The notes: generated by a model from the letters alone, not told the origin. Counted from the first letter of the stretch, positions 21,628 to 31,303 are shown. The stretch: 37,000 nt of DNA from Symbiodinium natans (GCA_905221605.1 CAJNDS010002339.1:188001-225000); one strand, 5' to 3'. Made by a program: numbers and translations.

Positions 21628-23381
21628 GTCTGAGGCCCACTACAACGCGCCGAAGTTCTACGCCCAGCTGCAGGCTTCGAGAGAGACAACAGCAAGAGCG
21701 AGGGAGACTTCTTGCGGGAGAGGGGGAGAAGAAAGAAGAAGCGAGGACCGGTCCGTGCCCAAGTTTGCGGTCCTGGTCTGCGCGGCGTTCGGCTTGGCCC
21801 TGGTGGTCTTCGTCGCAGGGGCGCCCAAGGAAGGAGGGGGGGAATTTGTGGGAGCAATCGGCTCTTCACAAGGCTTCTTGAGGCTTCAGACACGAATTTA
21901 AAGATATAATTAAGACTAGTTGCTAGTTAAAAGCAATATGGCTGGAAGAGACAAGATGCACCCTTTTCTTCGGTATCACCATCTCTCTGTCAAATGCGAC
22001 ACTGCGGGCTGGCCCCGTCTCATAGCTGTCATAGCCTGTTCTCCAGTTCCGAGACGCGACGTGACTTGCAAAGAAACCAAAAGCGGCTCTCGATGGGCGC
22101 CAAGAGGGGCGGAACATGGTTTGCCACAGTAACTGTTTGCTAACGCGCCTCGCTTCGAGGCTTCGGATCTCTGGCTGCCGTAGGTCGGAAGGGCTCCGTC
22201 TAGTTTGGAAAATCAGAGGTCGGCCTGTGTGTGCCCCCAATCTGAGGTGTTCGGGATGTGCGGCTTCGCCCTCTTCGGCTACGAAGCGGACCGAGAGCCT
22301 GCAAGACAGCTCTGATGATCTGTATGTAAAGCATTGTAAAGCCGAGAAACTTCCGAAACAAAAGGCGCACAGGAGGCAGGGCTCTCCCCAGGAGGGCAAC
22401 ATCCTGAAGAACTACGGCTTCGGCCCTGAGGCGGGGGACAGGGACAAAAGAAGAGGCAGAGGCAGAGGTATAGGGGGTGTTTTCTCTTGGTGTGTGTGTG
22501 TGTGTGTGTTGAAAGGAATGCGTGCTTTAGCCGGCTGCGGTGTTCTCTTCTTATCCTCGTCTCCCGTCTCCGTGTCCGCTTTTTTTGATCCCGATTACAG
22601 CGACAACCTCCCATCGCTTGCAGAAAGCGGCAGCGCTAGGGAGCAGCGCAGCCCACCCCCGGCCCGATTCGTGGAAAATGTCAGAGAAGGCAGTGTGCTC
22701 CGGTGGTTGCCTCTTGTTGTTTTTTTTGGAACAGGTGATGCTGGCATGGCTGAGCATGGGCTTCTCCGTGGCCTTCACGTACCCCTTGGTCTTCAGTGGC
22801 TTTCGGGACTCCTTCGCATCCCTGCGGAGGGCTCAGTTCTTTTTTTGTTGGGAGCGACAGCCCGATCAACATTGAAAGGGGTTGTCTTGGGGGGCAATTC
22901 GGGGACTGAGGCTGAGTGGCTTCGTGTCTGGCGAGTCGAACGGCTTCCGGATGTGCCGACCCCAGAGACACCCTTCTTTTAAGGGCGTATCCCAGACCTC
23001 AGAGGCTCAGAGGCTCAGAGGCTTGCTTCTTAAGCTTGCTGAATTAGATGATCGTATGGCCAGAGCATGTTGACTTTTTGCACGGACGGAGGGGCTTCAC
23101 CCTCGTAGCCGTGGCCGCCACGGTCCTGGGCGGAACGGTCTTCAGCAACGTGGCGCAGGTGAACGGCGCCAAAGGCCTTGGCCGCTCCTAAACCCTAGAC
23201 TGTAGACCCTCTTGACGGAGGGCCCCGCTCTAAACATCCCAACAAGCATCCCAATAAATGCTCCAAATTGCCTCCTTCCAAGAGGAACAGGAGTGTGCAT
23301 GGGCGCCTCGAGACAGGTGCCGTCCTGAGCCCCTGCCTGGCTTTCATCTACCCGGCGGCCATCCACCTCAGGCAGAACTGA
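19026..23381 (+). CDS. AAAP/SLC38-type amino-acid transporter, about 18 exons
   Basis: Predicted multi-pass membrane permease moving amino acids, probably with H+ or Na+. Exons: 19026-19094 (LLRLNLAKNIIGAGMLSLP, the conserved first helix), 19370-19432, 19556-19591 (AYTFFLLGWCCE), 19711-19793 (TGASSFGELWAKCFG), 20040-20073 (YCVLIGDFFSK), 20242-20311, 20533-20622 (VPLSLMKDLAPLRYASMAG), 20704-20762 (LVATAYVFLMLLKDLN), 20841-20879, 21165-21194 (ALALFGSAFM), 21635-21673 (AHYNAPKFYAQLQ), 21746-21820 (FAVLVCAAFGLALVVFVAG), 22247-22285 (CGFALFGYE), 22392-22405, 22601-22622 (DNLPSLA), 22735-22826 (WLSMGFSVAFTYPLVFSGFR), 23092-23165, 23317-23381 (GAVLSPCLAFIYPAAIHLR). Order and motifs match Aa_trans (PF01490), and every join keeps frame. 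Twelve donors are GC, four GA and one GT. The frame stops at TGA 23379-23381, leaving ten or so helices; a last helix may be spliced from downstream. The N-terminus is unresolved. Confidence 0.85.
20651..20694. repeat. 10-bp tandem repeat (CTCAGTCAGG) inside an 81-bp intron
   Basis: Four copies of CTCAGTCAGG (first one varied) make up about half of the 20623-20703 transporter intron. Its ends, CATGGCAGGC and CATGACAGGC, are a near-perfect direct repeat. Confidence 0.9.
21322..21350. repeat. Poly-G and poly-C pair
   Basis: G-rich run, 13-base spacer, then about 13 C residues, inside a transporter intron. A possible hairpin; no coding content. Confidence 0.8.
21582..21627. repeat. (GT)n microsatellite before a transporter exon
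   Basis: About 23 GT units ending seven bases before the acceptor CTGAG at 21634, at the end of the 21195-21634 intron. Confidence 0.95.
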
Positions 23382-23644
23382 GTGGAAGAGTTCAGAACAG
23401 CTGAATAGACTTATATGCTGGAGTTTCCCTCTTGCCTGTTTGGAAGTGATTTTCAAGTTCTTTGTGTGGCGCGCCTTGTGGCGCCGTCTTTTCTGTGAAG
23501 GTCGACTGCGAAGGGCAAGGACGCTCCCTCCTCCTTGGTCGCCATGCGGCTGGGGAGCTACGGCCCAGAGCCCGGCCTCTGCCCCCCCTTTCAGCACCTC
23601 CCCTTGACCCGTAGAATCTGCAGGTACCTCCCTGTGTACTTCGG

Positions 23645-23700
23645 TGTACTTCCCTCTTTCGCGCATGGAAGCGCATCATGGACAAGCGCAGGTACAAAAA
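23645..23700 (+). CDS. Possible basic exon downstream of the transporter
   Basis: A frame reads AWKRIMDKRRYKKASSYMQ. A positively charged segment like this is common between the last helices of SLC38-type transporters, so it could be a further exon of the gene at 19026. No donor from the preceding exon joins it in frame with certainty; it may belong to something else or be chance. Confidence 0.2.
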
Positions 23701-23942
23701 AGCCTCGTCATACATGCAAACCCATCCTATGCAAAGCTGAAAACAAGCAAACGCCCATCCCCCCAATTTGCATCCTGTCGGCTCTTTCCGCGGGACATCA
23801 AAGTGGGTCCCTCTCGTCGTCAACTTCCCGCGGCGTCGAAGCCAGGCCTTCCGTGGCAGTTCCTTAGCCGAAGAGGTTTGAGCAGAGTGTTGAATGGTGC
23901 AATGGCCGCCTCAAGCCCCTGTTAGTCTCCTGAAAGCAGTAT

Positions 23943-24202
23943 GAAGAACGAAGGCAGAACGAGTCTTAAGACACAGCGTAACAACGCGTACTCGTTGCAG
24001 CAACAAGATTTCAGCGCCACCAAACGCCAAGATCAACGAGAGGGTTGCCACAGCCCGCTTTGAACGTGCCAAGATCATTCCGTGGCTAAAAAAATATACT
24101 CAGATGAAATGGAGACATGGAGGCAACCTGACGTTCATCTGCCAGTTCGGCAAAAGATGCATAGAAGACAACGAAAGGAACGCACGCCACCGAAAGCCCT
24201 AA
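23943..24202 (+). CDS. Unassigned basic exon (no ATG start)
   Basis: After a TGA at about 23941 a frame stays open for some 86 codons to a TAA at 24200-24202. It begins with basic residues and includes KISAPPNAKINERVATARFE, then RAKIIPWLKKYTQMKWRHGG and NLTFICQFGKRCIEDNERNA. The composition is protein-like: Trp, Phe and Cys spaced among charged residues, with no low complexity. No start codon precedes it, and CAG acceptor candidates lie near 24000 and 24013, so this looks like an internal or terminal exon. I do not recognise the family. A short cluster of basic residues and two Cys (CQFGKRC) might contact nucleic acid, but that is a guess. Confidence 0.4.
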
Positions 24203-24339
24203 ACCCTTCGACAAGGTTTCGGGAAGATAATATGTGGATCAGCCCCAGTCCTCGTGTCAGGCCATGGCGCAGGGAGCCAGCAATTGCGGCAAGGCAGCTG
24301 GCAAGGGCCCGGGGGCCCAATCAAAGCGGTTTTGAGTTG

Positions 24340-24384
24340 GGTGGGGGTGGGGGTGGGGGGGTGGGGCGGTGGGGGGGGGGGGAG
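24340..24384. repeat. G-rich low-complexity tract
   Basis: GGGTGGGGGTGGGG runs on the + strand; G-quadruplex capable. The Pro-rich antisense frames here are artefacts. Confidence 0.9.
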
Positions 24385-24707
24385 ATGGAGTCGGTGAGAG
24401 GGGGCTCGGACTGCATTTTGCGAATGAGAGGACCACCTCCACCACCTCCGGCTCCTGGAGGCTGTGTGTGAAAGAGAGAACGTTGAATTGGGGAGTCTTT
24501 TCTCAACTCGAGGGCTGGGGAGAATGCTAAGCTGAGCCCTACAGCTGCAGGCAAGGCGGCCGCCAAAGGATCGAAACGCGCTGGTTTCTCGAAGCAAGAT
24601 GGCTGGGCGTTTTTCGTTGTCCGATGTTGCAGAACTTCCTGTACTGGTCATCGTCCGTGCAGGGTAACCAGCAAGGCCGTCGTTCGGCTTTGTTTTCATG
24701 TGAACAG

Positions 24708-24834
24708 TGTCCAGTCGGGCGATGCTGCGGTGCGAGGTCAGCCTGAGTCCATCCAGGTGGTAGCGGCCCTCATGGATGGCCGGGAGTTGACCTTGCAGAC
24801 CGAGCGCCTCGGCCGCGCTATCTCGAAGAGTTAG
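24708..24834 (+). CDS. Unassigned exon, faint PNPase-N resemblance
   Basis: Opened by GTGAACAG, it reads QSGDAAVRGQPESIQVVAAL then MDGRELTLQTERLGRAISKS to a TAG. G..LTL.TERLGR recalls the first strand of polyribonucleotide phosphorylase (LETGRLAR). A segment near 25618-25712 (CGLVDGSVVNVVVLPPLCAA) could be the following strand, reached by a GA-AG join. Both are weak matches from memory, and the 25.0-25.6 kb interval holds no supporting exon. Coding itself is likelier than the name. Confidence 0.3.
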
Positions 24835-25928
24835 CCATCACTAGCTGCAGGTAGCCGCAGGTAGAAGCAGGTAGCCGCAGGTAGCCTCAGGGCCAGGGGC
24901 CGTTTCGGGGGGCCATCCTCGCCCAAAGCGATGCTTTCTATCACGGCGTTGCAAACCATCGCCATCACGTCTACAAAACATGCAAAGAAGAAAATGTGAA
25001 AACGCAGTTAATAGTTTCAAAAAACTCCCTCGTGCTTGGAGCAGCGTTTGAATTTTGAATGATGGGACTTCGCATTTCGCACTCGAACGGACTGTTTTTT
25101 GATATTGGGGGGCGGGGTTGTGCCCTGCCTTCCTCTGAGGTGGGACGGCCGCGTGGAAGGCCTCCGGATGTCTCTGGGCACCCGGCCGCTCGTTCTGTGA
25201 TGCCGTCTCAAGTGCCATTTTTCCTCGATCCTCTGGTAAAGCCCTGTCACTTCATCCCCTCAAGTCATCCCTTCAGTGCATCCCTCAACTCATCCCACTT
25301 GTCGCTGTAGCGCCGAGGCTGGGGATCAGCTCGCACCGGGTGAAGCTCGCCTTGGGGGGAGAGGCGACTCTGACGAGCCGATGTCGCCCCGCTCGCCCCG
25401 CGGTCCGCGGTAGCGGGGGGGAAAGTAGGAATAGCCCACTCTGGTGCTCTCAGGTCCTGAAGAACGAGTCGACCGCCAAGCCGCGGCCCCAGCAGCGAGA
25501 AGAGAGAGCCAGGTTGAAACACGGCCGAACCCTTAACAAACCCAGTGAGCTCCTAAGTTTTTTCGGTGAGCTTACTGGGGAGTGGGTGGAGAACCCTCTC
25601 TGTTCCGACACTCTCGGAGGGCTTGCGGCCTCGTGGACGGCAGCGTGGTCAACGTGGTGGTCTTGCCGCCGCTGTGCGCCGCCACCTCTGCTCACCTCAA
25701 CTCGGCCACCCTTAAAAGGCCCCTCAAAGGCCCCGTCACTCTGGATTTGGTTGAGGGCAGAGCTCCTCTGATGCTGTCTGCTGCACTAAATGGCAATGAT
25801 TAGCAACTAGGGGACCTCCAATGTGCTTTGTGACTCGTGGGTAAAGTGCCAAAGGCAGGCGAACGGAACACGCTTGCGGAGCCCTCGGAAGCCCTCGCAA
25901 GGCCCCAAACCATCCCAAGTCCGAAGCA

Positions 25929-26183
25929 GGCTTCACGCCTAGAGTCTCTAAAGCTGTTTCCTGAGCTCGCTAGACACGTCAAGAAAATCTACTCTAGAGT
26001 TGCACAGCAGGTACGGCACGCTGGGGCGTGCGGGAGTGACCGCTCCTGGTGAGGCGTGATGGGAAACGGCTCTTGGAGTGTTCGGAACTTTGCCCGAATC
26101 GCCTGCGTGCAGGTCGTTGCTGCCAAGATGGAGCTTCATGACGCACTGGCGCAAGCGGGAAAGCTGACTCCGATCCACACTTG
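25929..26183 (+). CDS. Two-exon fragment of an unassigned helical protein
   Basis: The first exon ends at 26010 and reads LFPELARHVKKIYSRVAQQ. The second starts at 26113 with VVAAKMELHDALAQAGKLTP. The 26011-26112 intron is GT-AG and keeps phase 0; both edges carry GCAGGT. The joined helix has regular Leu/Ala/Lys spacing. No family recognised; it may belong with the exons at 24708 or 26717. Confidence 0.45.
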
Positions 26184-26716
26184 AGAATGGGCTGTTAAGG
26201 CAAACGGTGCAGCCACTTTGGTGACAAGACCGTTCTGCCAGTGTCTAGTGTTTCAGTGTAATGTTGTCACTAAGAGCCTTGTCTTTGGTGCTCCTTGCCC
26301 AATGTTCAGAACCAGCGGGCAATGCTTCCCGGAACTATGCAGGCCTTGTACAGTTCGACAGCCTCTTAGCACCTCCGCGAGAGGAAAAAAGAGGCCAAAG
26401 CACGTCATCCATGCTGTCGCGGCCACTCCCGACCACTCCCTCTCCTCGGTTCTTCTATGTTCTCATCTGGGGCTTGTTCTACATGAGGGCTTTGGCTTCC
26501 TTGATTTTTGGGGGGCCTTGTTTTTGAAAGAGGGCTGCAAGATACTTGAGGTGCCAGAAGGGGCCCATGAGTTGGAGAGCAATTCCAACAAATCAGGTCT
26601 CATTGCCTTCGGCCTTGGCTTTGGAGTCCTGGCCTTGTTGGCTGGGACCCCAAGAGAGGCCCCAAGTGGGGGCCGATTTCTCATTCCTTGGGTGGCCATG
26701 TGAATTCTCGGCCAAG

Positions 26717-26782
26717 GTGATGTTCGCCCTGCCGAAGACCGACTTCTCGGAGCTGGCTGCGGCGTACCCCTCTGGGATGTAG
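26717..26782 (+). CDS. Unassigned short exon
   Basis: After GGCCAAG the frame reads VMFALPKTDFSELAAAYPSG and stops at TAG. The AG|G acceptor and protein-like composition suggest a real exon, perhaps of the same gene as the helical exons at 25929-26183. A hydrophobic frame just upstream (GLIAFGLGFGVLALLAG, near 26595-26650) could be another exon. Confidence 0.3.
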   Translation: MMFALPKTDFSELAAAYPSGM

Positions 26783-26988
26783 CGCCACGCGTAGGTCGGT
26801 AGCGAGGTCTCTATCGCCGAAACTGGAGCAGGGGCAGCCCCTGCGCCCACAGCGTACAACGCTGGCAAATTGTTTACTGGTTTGGAGGGTGGAATGCCCA
26901 AAGTGGCGACGTTTCAATGGGAGAAAAACATGCTCGTGCTACTTTGGTACGAGTGCTGCGGATGTGCGTGAGCTGCAATTCAAATATA

Positions 26989-27115
26989 GCTGGTGGCCAC
27001 CTGGCCTCTCGTGGCAGCCTGGCAGAGGCAGTTTGAAGCCTACCACTGGAACTTGGAGCCCGTCCGTGTGCAGCGCGCGGCTCAGATCAGCTCAGGCTCT
27101 AAGAGCGGCCAAGCG
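26989..27115 (+). CDS. Unassigned exon candidate
   Basis: After AAATATAG a frame reads WPLVAAWQRQFEAYHWNLEP and then VRVQRAAQISSGSKSG. Trp, Tyr and His spacing looks coding. A competing frame over the same bases (SWQPGRGSLKPTTGT) is more proline-rich and less likely. No family recognised. Confidence 0.3.
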
Positions 27116-28837
27116 CCGCGGCGACCGCTTTGAACAAACCGTAGTGGCAAGTTCTGTCATGAGTTTTTTAAAGCTTTGTGTGCTTATGTTGCAAGATGTG
27201 GGTGTTAGTCCGGAGGCTGATGCTGGCCTCAGCTGGCCGAGACGCAGGGCTCCTAGGTGGGCAGAAGGGATGGGTTTCAGGGTCTCTTTTCTGGGCTCGC
27301 AGCCCTGCGCGCATGCCTAAGCGACGTCTCGAATTCACTGCTCCTGCCAATGTTTTCCTTCCTTCTGCCTGGATCTGTGCTCGGAGTCCTCAAAACGCCA
27401 TCGATACATACCTTCCAAGTGCCTTCCACGGTCCAAGCGCCAGGTGCGGCCAGGGCTGCAATGCTTGCCCAGAGGGTCCCGGCCCAGACGCGGACTGCCT
27501 AAGTTCGTTCAAAAGCTGAACAAAAAGGGGCGGACGTCACCAGGAGCTTGCCAGGAGCTTGCTAGGGTAGAGTCACGTTCTCAGAGGTTTCTGCAGACCT
27601 CCTAATTAATGGCAGACATCTCATATCGCAGCTTATCACGGTATTTACACTTCGCCTTTGACCCCAACGTTTGGGCGCAAACTCTTTGTGCTCGCAGGCC
27701 GGAGGGGCTTTCTTTCTCCAGTCTTTATTAGTCTCCCTTGTCTCCCCTGCCAGCTCCGAGAGAGAGAGAGAGAGAGAGAGAGCAAGCAAACATGTAGGTT
27801 ACTCCGTAGTTTCCTGTAACGCACGCCTTAGGGCGGCCTCCTCCAATTGGGGGAGGTTAGGTGCGAAGAAAGCAAGACACAAAGAAAAGAAAGAAAAGAA
27901 AGAAAATACAGAAAAGAAAGAAGGAAGGACAAGAAAGAACATGGAGAAAAGAAATAAAAGAAAGAAAAAAACAAACACAGAAAAGAAATGGAATAAGTAT
28001 GTCTGAACCTTCATAGCTCGGGCCAGGAACCCCCCGCATGGTGGCACGCAAGCCCAACACCTCATCCTCTTGCTGGGTGCTGGGGTCGTAAGGGCACGGT
28101 CGGCGCGGGATGGATCGAAGACTCGATCACTATTGCGGGATGGGCAGCCTTTGAAAGCAGGTTATTTCGTTCGAAAGTAGATGATTTTTTTGCTGGGGGT
28201 GATCTGCGTCTTTTTTCCAAGCTTTGTTGCTGCCTATCTTGTGTGTCTTTGACCTGTGCCGTTTTCCGTTACCGCCCTAAGGCCTGAATCCACTGTACTA
28301 CAGAAAAGCAAAGGTATCGGAACTCACGCTTGGCAACCCTCTCCCCTCCCTTGCTGAATCCAACAGTACGGTCGCTGCGTCCCGAGTGTAGTCCGAAGTT
28401 TTCCAATCCAAGAGTCCACACAGCAGCCTCCAAGCTCTTTGTTTGGGGCAGGGGCCGTGCTGATCGGATTGTAGCATAGGCTGTAATGGCTGTGTGTCGG
28501 TCGTGCTTTGCGCCTTCGATGTGTAGGTGGGCAAACCCTAAAAAACCCTCAGCCGCTTGAGCTAGAAGGCTTGTTTGGGTTTTCGGAGCTTGCCGTTGTG
28601 ATGGATATGGCGGTGCTGATGGATGCAAGAAGAAACCCTAAACTACACTGAAGGAGCGCAGGCAAGAAAAGACACGCAAGCCCTAAAGCCCTAACAGAAG
28701 AGGGCAAATCCTAAACTGTAGAAGAACCTTGGCTTCGCGCTGCCCCAAACCTTACCTAGTGGCTTCCATCGCTACTTGGCTTTGAGGACGCGTCACCAAG
28801 CCCTAAGCTGCTGTAGGATCTGTTGTAAGTTTGCGCC
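27116..28837. other. Stretch with no assignable gene
   Basis: Contains a (GA)n run at 27758-27782, an AAAGAAAAG-rich purine tract at 27868-28000, and scattered telomere-like CCCTAAA words near 28535, 28633, 28681 and 28797. A frame ending CGQGCNACPEGPGPDADC near 27500 was noted but has no support. Confidence 0.4.
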
Positions 28838-29319
28838 ATGGCGGAATGCACGTTTTGGAAGCATGCCATGCGGGGCATCTTTCGGCATCCGACCGAGTAC
28901 CCCTCGTACTACGTCCAGCCGCGGGATCTGAGAGCCCGGTGCCTCAGTGACCTTTGAGTCTTTGAGTAAACCGCAGTGGTAAGTTGCTTGATCTTGTGTT
29001 TCTTCGTTTCAGAACCGCATCTTCTGGGCGGAAGATTTCCCGATGATGGTGGATGCTGTGCACCGCAAGGCTGCGCGCATTGACTTGTCATGATGTGGAC
29101 TCTCCATTCTGCCATCCTCAGGCAGCCAACCAGCAGGAGTTCTTCCGTGCCTCTTTGGAGGCCGGGGAAAGCGGAGCGGCGCAGGAGTTGTCGCTGACGC
29201 GTGCCAGTCGCCTTTTTGCAGCGCCTTCGGGGCATTTCGTGGCCGAGGCTTTGTACAACGCCGTTACCGCCGTTACCTGTTGCTGCGTTCCGACGGACGA
29301 AGCAGAGCTCGTCGTTTGA
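28838..29319 (+). CDS. Small three-exon gene, predicted 113 aa, unknown function
   Basis: The ATG at 28838 has a good context (GCCATGG). Exon 1, 28838-28924, starts MAECTFWKHAMRGIFRHPTE and ends with YYVQPR. Exon 2, 29013-29069, reads NRIFWAEDFPMMVDAVHRK. Exon 3, 29122-29319, begins AANQQEFFRASLEAGESGAA and ends EAELVV at TGA 29317-29319. Both introns keep phase 0: a GA-AG intron of 88 bases and a GC-AG intron of 52 bases. Aromatic and basic residues in exon 1 with acidic helical stretches after it suggest a compact soluble or peripheral mitochondrial-type protein, but no family is recognised. A further 3' exon is possible. An antisense open frame overlaps and is judged a shadow. Confidence 0.5.
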
Positions 29320-29739
29320 GGCCCGAGTTGTAGAGTTTGTATAGTCTGGTAAACAGCACGGGATCCCAGATAAAACCCTGAAGTCATCTAAGCCCTCAAT
29401 GCCGAATGTTGAGAAGTGTTTCCTGGCATCAAGTTGCAAATGCTGCAGTCTTTGAACAGTGAGCTCGATGTTTATGGGGGCCATGCGCAGCGTCTGGAAT
29501 CTCTCCGTGGACCATGCCCTCCTCCGTTTTGGGTTGTTTGCAAGCGGAACCGTGCAGGGTGTTCTTGCGAACCGTATCATGTTGGAATCCAGCCACGTGC
29601 AGTGTCGGTGATAACCAGCGCCTCCAGACCAGACGAAGCTGCACCAGTTGTGAGAAATTTTAAAGGCTACAAAATAGCTCCCGCCATCAACTACGAGCAC
29701 CGAGGGAGGGGACATCACCAAGGGAGGGGTCGCGCGAGA

Positions 29740-30110
29740 AACCTCTAAGACCTGCAGGCCCTCACAGCCCCTTAAGACTTCAGAGAAAGGTGGTTGAGGG
29801 TCTTACACTGGTGTTACCGAAACATCTGAACTGTGGGCAGGTTATGGCGCCAGATTTTACGTTACCAGCACAGTTTTTGGGCAGGTTATGGAAAAACACG
29901 TAGGTGGTTGCCCAAATATCTGAAACCCTACGAGCACCAAGGGAGGGGACATACGACAAACCTCAAAGACCCGCAGGCCCTCACAGGCCCTTAAAAGAAA
30001 GGTGGTTGACGAGGTTATGGGGCCACGATGATGTTACCAGCACAGTTTTTGGGCAGGCTATGCAAAAGAACGTTCCCTAAACGAGGTGGTTACCCAAACA
30101 TGTGCACCTA
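29740..30110. repeat. Dispersed repeat family, copy B (inverted relative to copy A)
   Basis: The sequence TGAAACCCTACGAGCACCAA, then GGGAGGGGACATACGACAAA and CCTCAAAGACCCGCAGGCCC, is the reverse complement of the 4150-4220 block. The module GTTACCAGCACAGTTTTTGG occurs at about 29862 and 30037, each time followed by GCAGG. A second partial AAGGGAGGGG block starts near 29718. Confidence 0.85.
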
Positions 30111-30690
30111 CGCAGGGCAGTGCTCGCGCATTGGAAGGGGTTTTTTGGCGGCATGTGTTTGTCAGGACTTGGTGACCACAAGGTAATGTGTTGTTGAAAA
30201 GTGCCACGCCTGCCAGTGTTTTCAGCATTTCGCAGTGCTTATTTTGGGGATATGTTTTTGCGATTTCTGCGCGTTTTGGGGTTTTGTGTTGTGTGAGTGT
30301 TCAGAGTGGAACGGGGTAACTGCAATGTGGTCTTCTGTTGAAAAGCGCCGCGCCCGCCAGTGCTTTCAGCATTTCGCATGTTTTTTAGTGTTCAGGGTGC
30401 AACGGGCTTGCAGTGGTTCAAGTTTAGGGCTTTGCGGCTGCACAGAGACTTTAAGCACGGAAAGCAAGGCTTTTTTCGCACTCGGCAATGCGCTCCATGT
30501 GAACGTTATGATTTTGGGGCTTGGTCGCAGGGGCATATTCACAACCCTTTGCAGGTTTTTGGGCGTCCCGCTGCAAGAGTGGGCGCTAGTTGGTTAGTCA
30601 CAGCACGCTATGACTGTTGGACTTTTGTCATGGCTCTTTTCCTACAAAGGGATAATTATTTCGGATAAACGCCCCAATTTACGCAAACCA
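30111..30690. repeat. Direct duplication of about 100 bp
   Basis: TGTTGAAAAGTGCCACGCCT..GCCAGTGTTTTCAGCATTTCGCA at 30190-30235 recurs as TGTTGAAAAGCGCCGCGCCC..GCCAGTGCTTTCAGCATTTCGCA at 30336-30379; nearby AGTGTTCAGAGTGGAACGGG (30297) and AGTGTTCAGGGTGCAACGGG (30388) match too. The open frames here show no family. Confidence 0.7.
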
Positions 30691-31250
30691 CCTTTTTTAG
30701 GAGCGTGTTTTCCAGCCCCTAAAACACTGGGGCAGGGTGCTAGTTGCTTACGCTGAAGGCTCTAGAGGTTTGTCGCGTGTCCCGCGCCTTCGTGCTCGTA
30801 GGGTTTGGTGAGGGCCCTAGAGGTTTGTCGTATGCCCCCTCCCTTCGTGCTTGTAGGGTTTCGTGCCACATGTTTCGAACCTTTTAGCAGAGCAAGCAGA
30901 GTTGGGACAAAAACCTCCCCTGCGACCAAATAGCTCGCGCCAGATGTTTCCCGTACGACCAAATAGCTCGCGCCAGATGTTTGTTTAACCTTTTCGCAGA
31001 GCAAGCAGAGGAAAAAATCCTCCCCTGCGACCAAATAACTCGCGCTAGCGACCAAATAGCGCGCGCCAGCGATTAAATAGATCGCCGGGTGCTAGTTGCT
31101 TAAAGCTTCCCCCCTACCAGTTGTCCGGACAGCTAGCCTCTTTTAGGGGACAGACAATGGAGCCACGATTATGTTGCCAGCGCACAGGTTTTTGGCTGCC
31201 TGGGATTCTTCCCACAAAGGGATTAACCCAGCTGTGCAGCCCAGCCAGCA
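30690..31250. repeat. Dispersed repeat family, copy C (same orientation as copy A)
   Basis: Shares with copy A the words TAGAGGTTTGTCG (30770 and 30824), CCCTCCCTTCGTGCTTGTAG, and the ~60-bp stretch GGGTGCTAGTTGCTTAAAGC..CCCCTACCAGTTGTCCGGAC (31088-31150; compare 4684-4746). ACCAAATAGCTCGCGCC is tandemly repeated near 30925, 30959, 31031 and 31050, some copies altered. Confidence 0.85.
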
Positions 31251-31262
31251 AAACAAAGATGA

Positions 31263-31303
31263 TCAAGTTCCGTTCCGTTCCGGCGTTCCGTTCCGTTCCG
31301 GCC
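31263..31303. repeat. (GTTCC)n short repeat
   Basis: GTTCCGTTCCGGC units, imperfect, next to the end of repeat copy C. Confidence 0.85.

Noticed and set aside
22401-22480. Continuation NILKNYGFGPEAG as coding after exon 22392
   Set aside because: It looks plausible and is open, but the spacing from NIL to the TYP helix fits only if this part is intron and the 22601 exon follows. Kept as an alternative.
24708-25712. Naming the exons a polyribonucleotide nucleotidyltransferase
   Set aside because: Only about a dozen residues resemble the family, and the expected downstream RPIRP-type motifs were not found.
28909-29721. 270-codon antisense frame
   Set aside because: It overlaps three + strand exons that splice in frame, runs into repeat copy B and has no recognisable domain. 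Judged a shadow.
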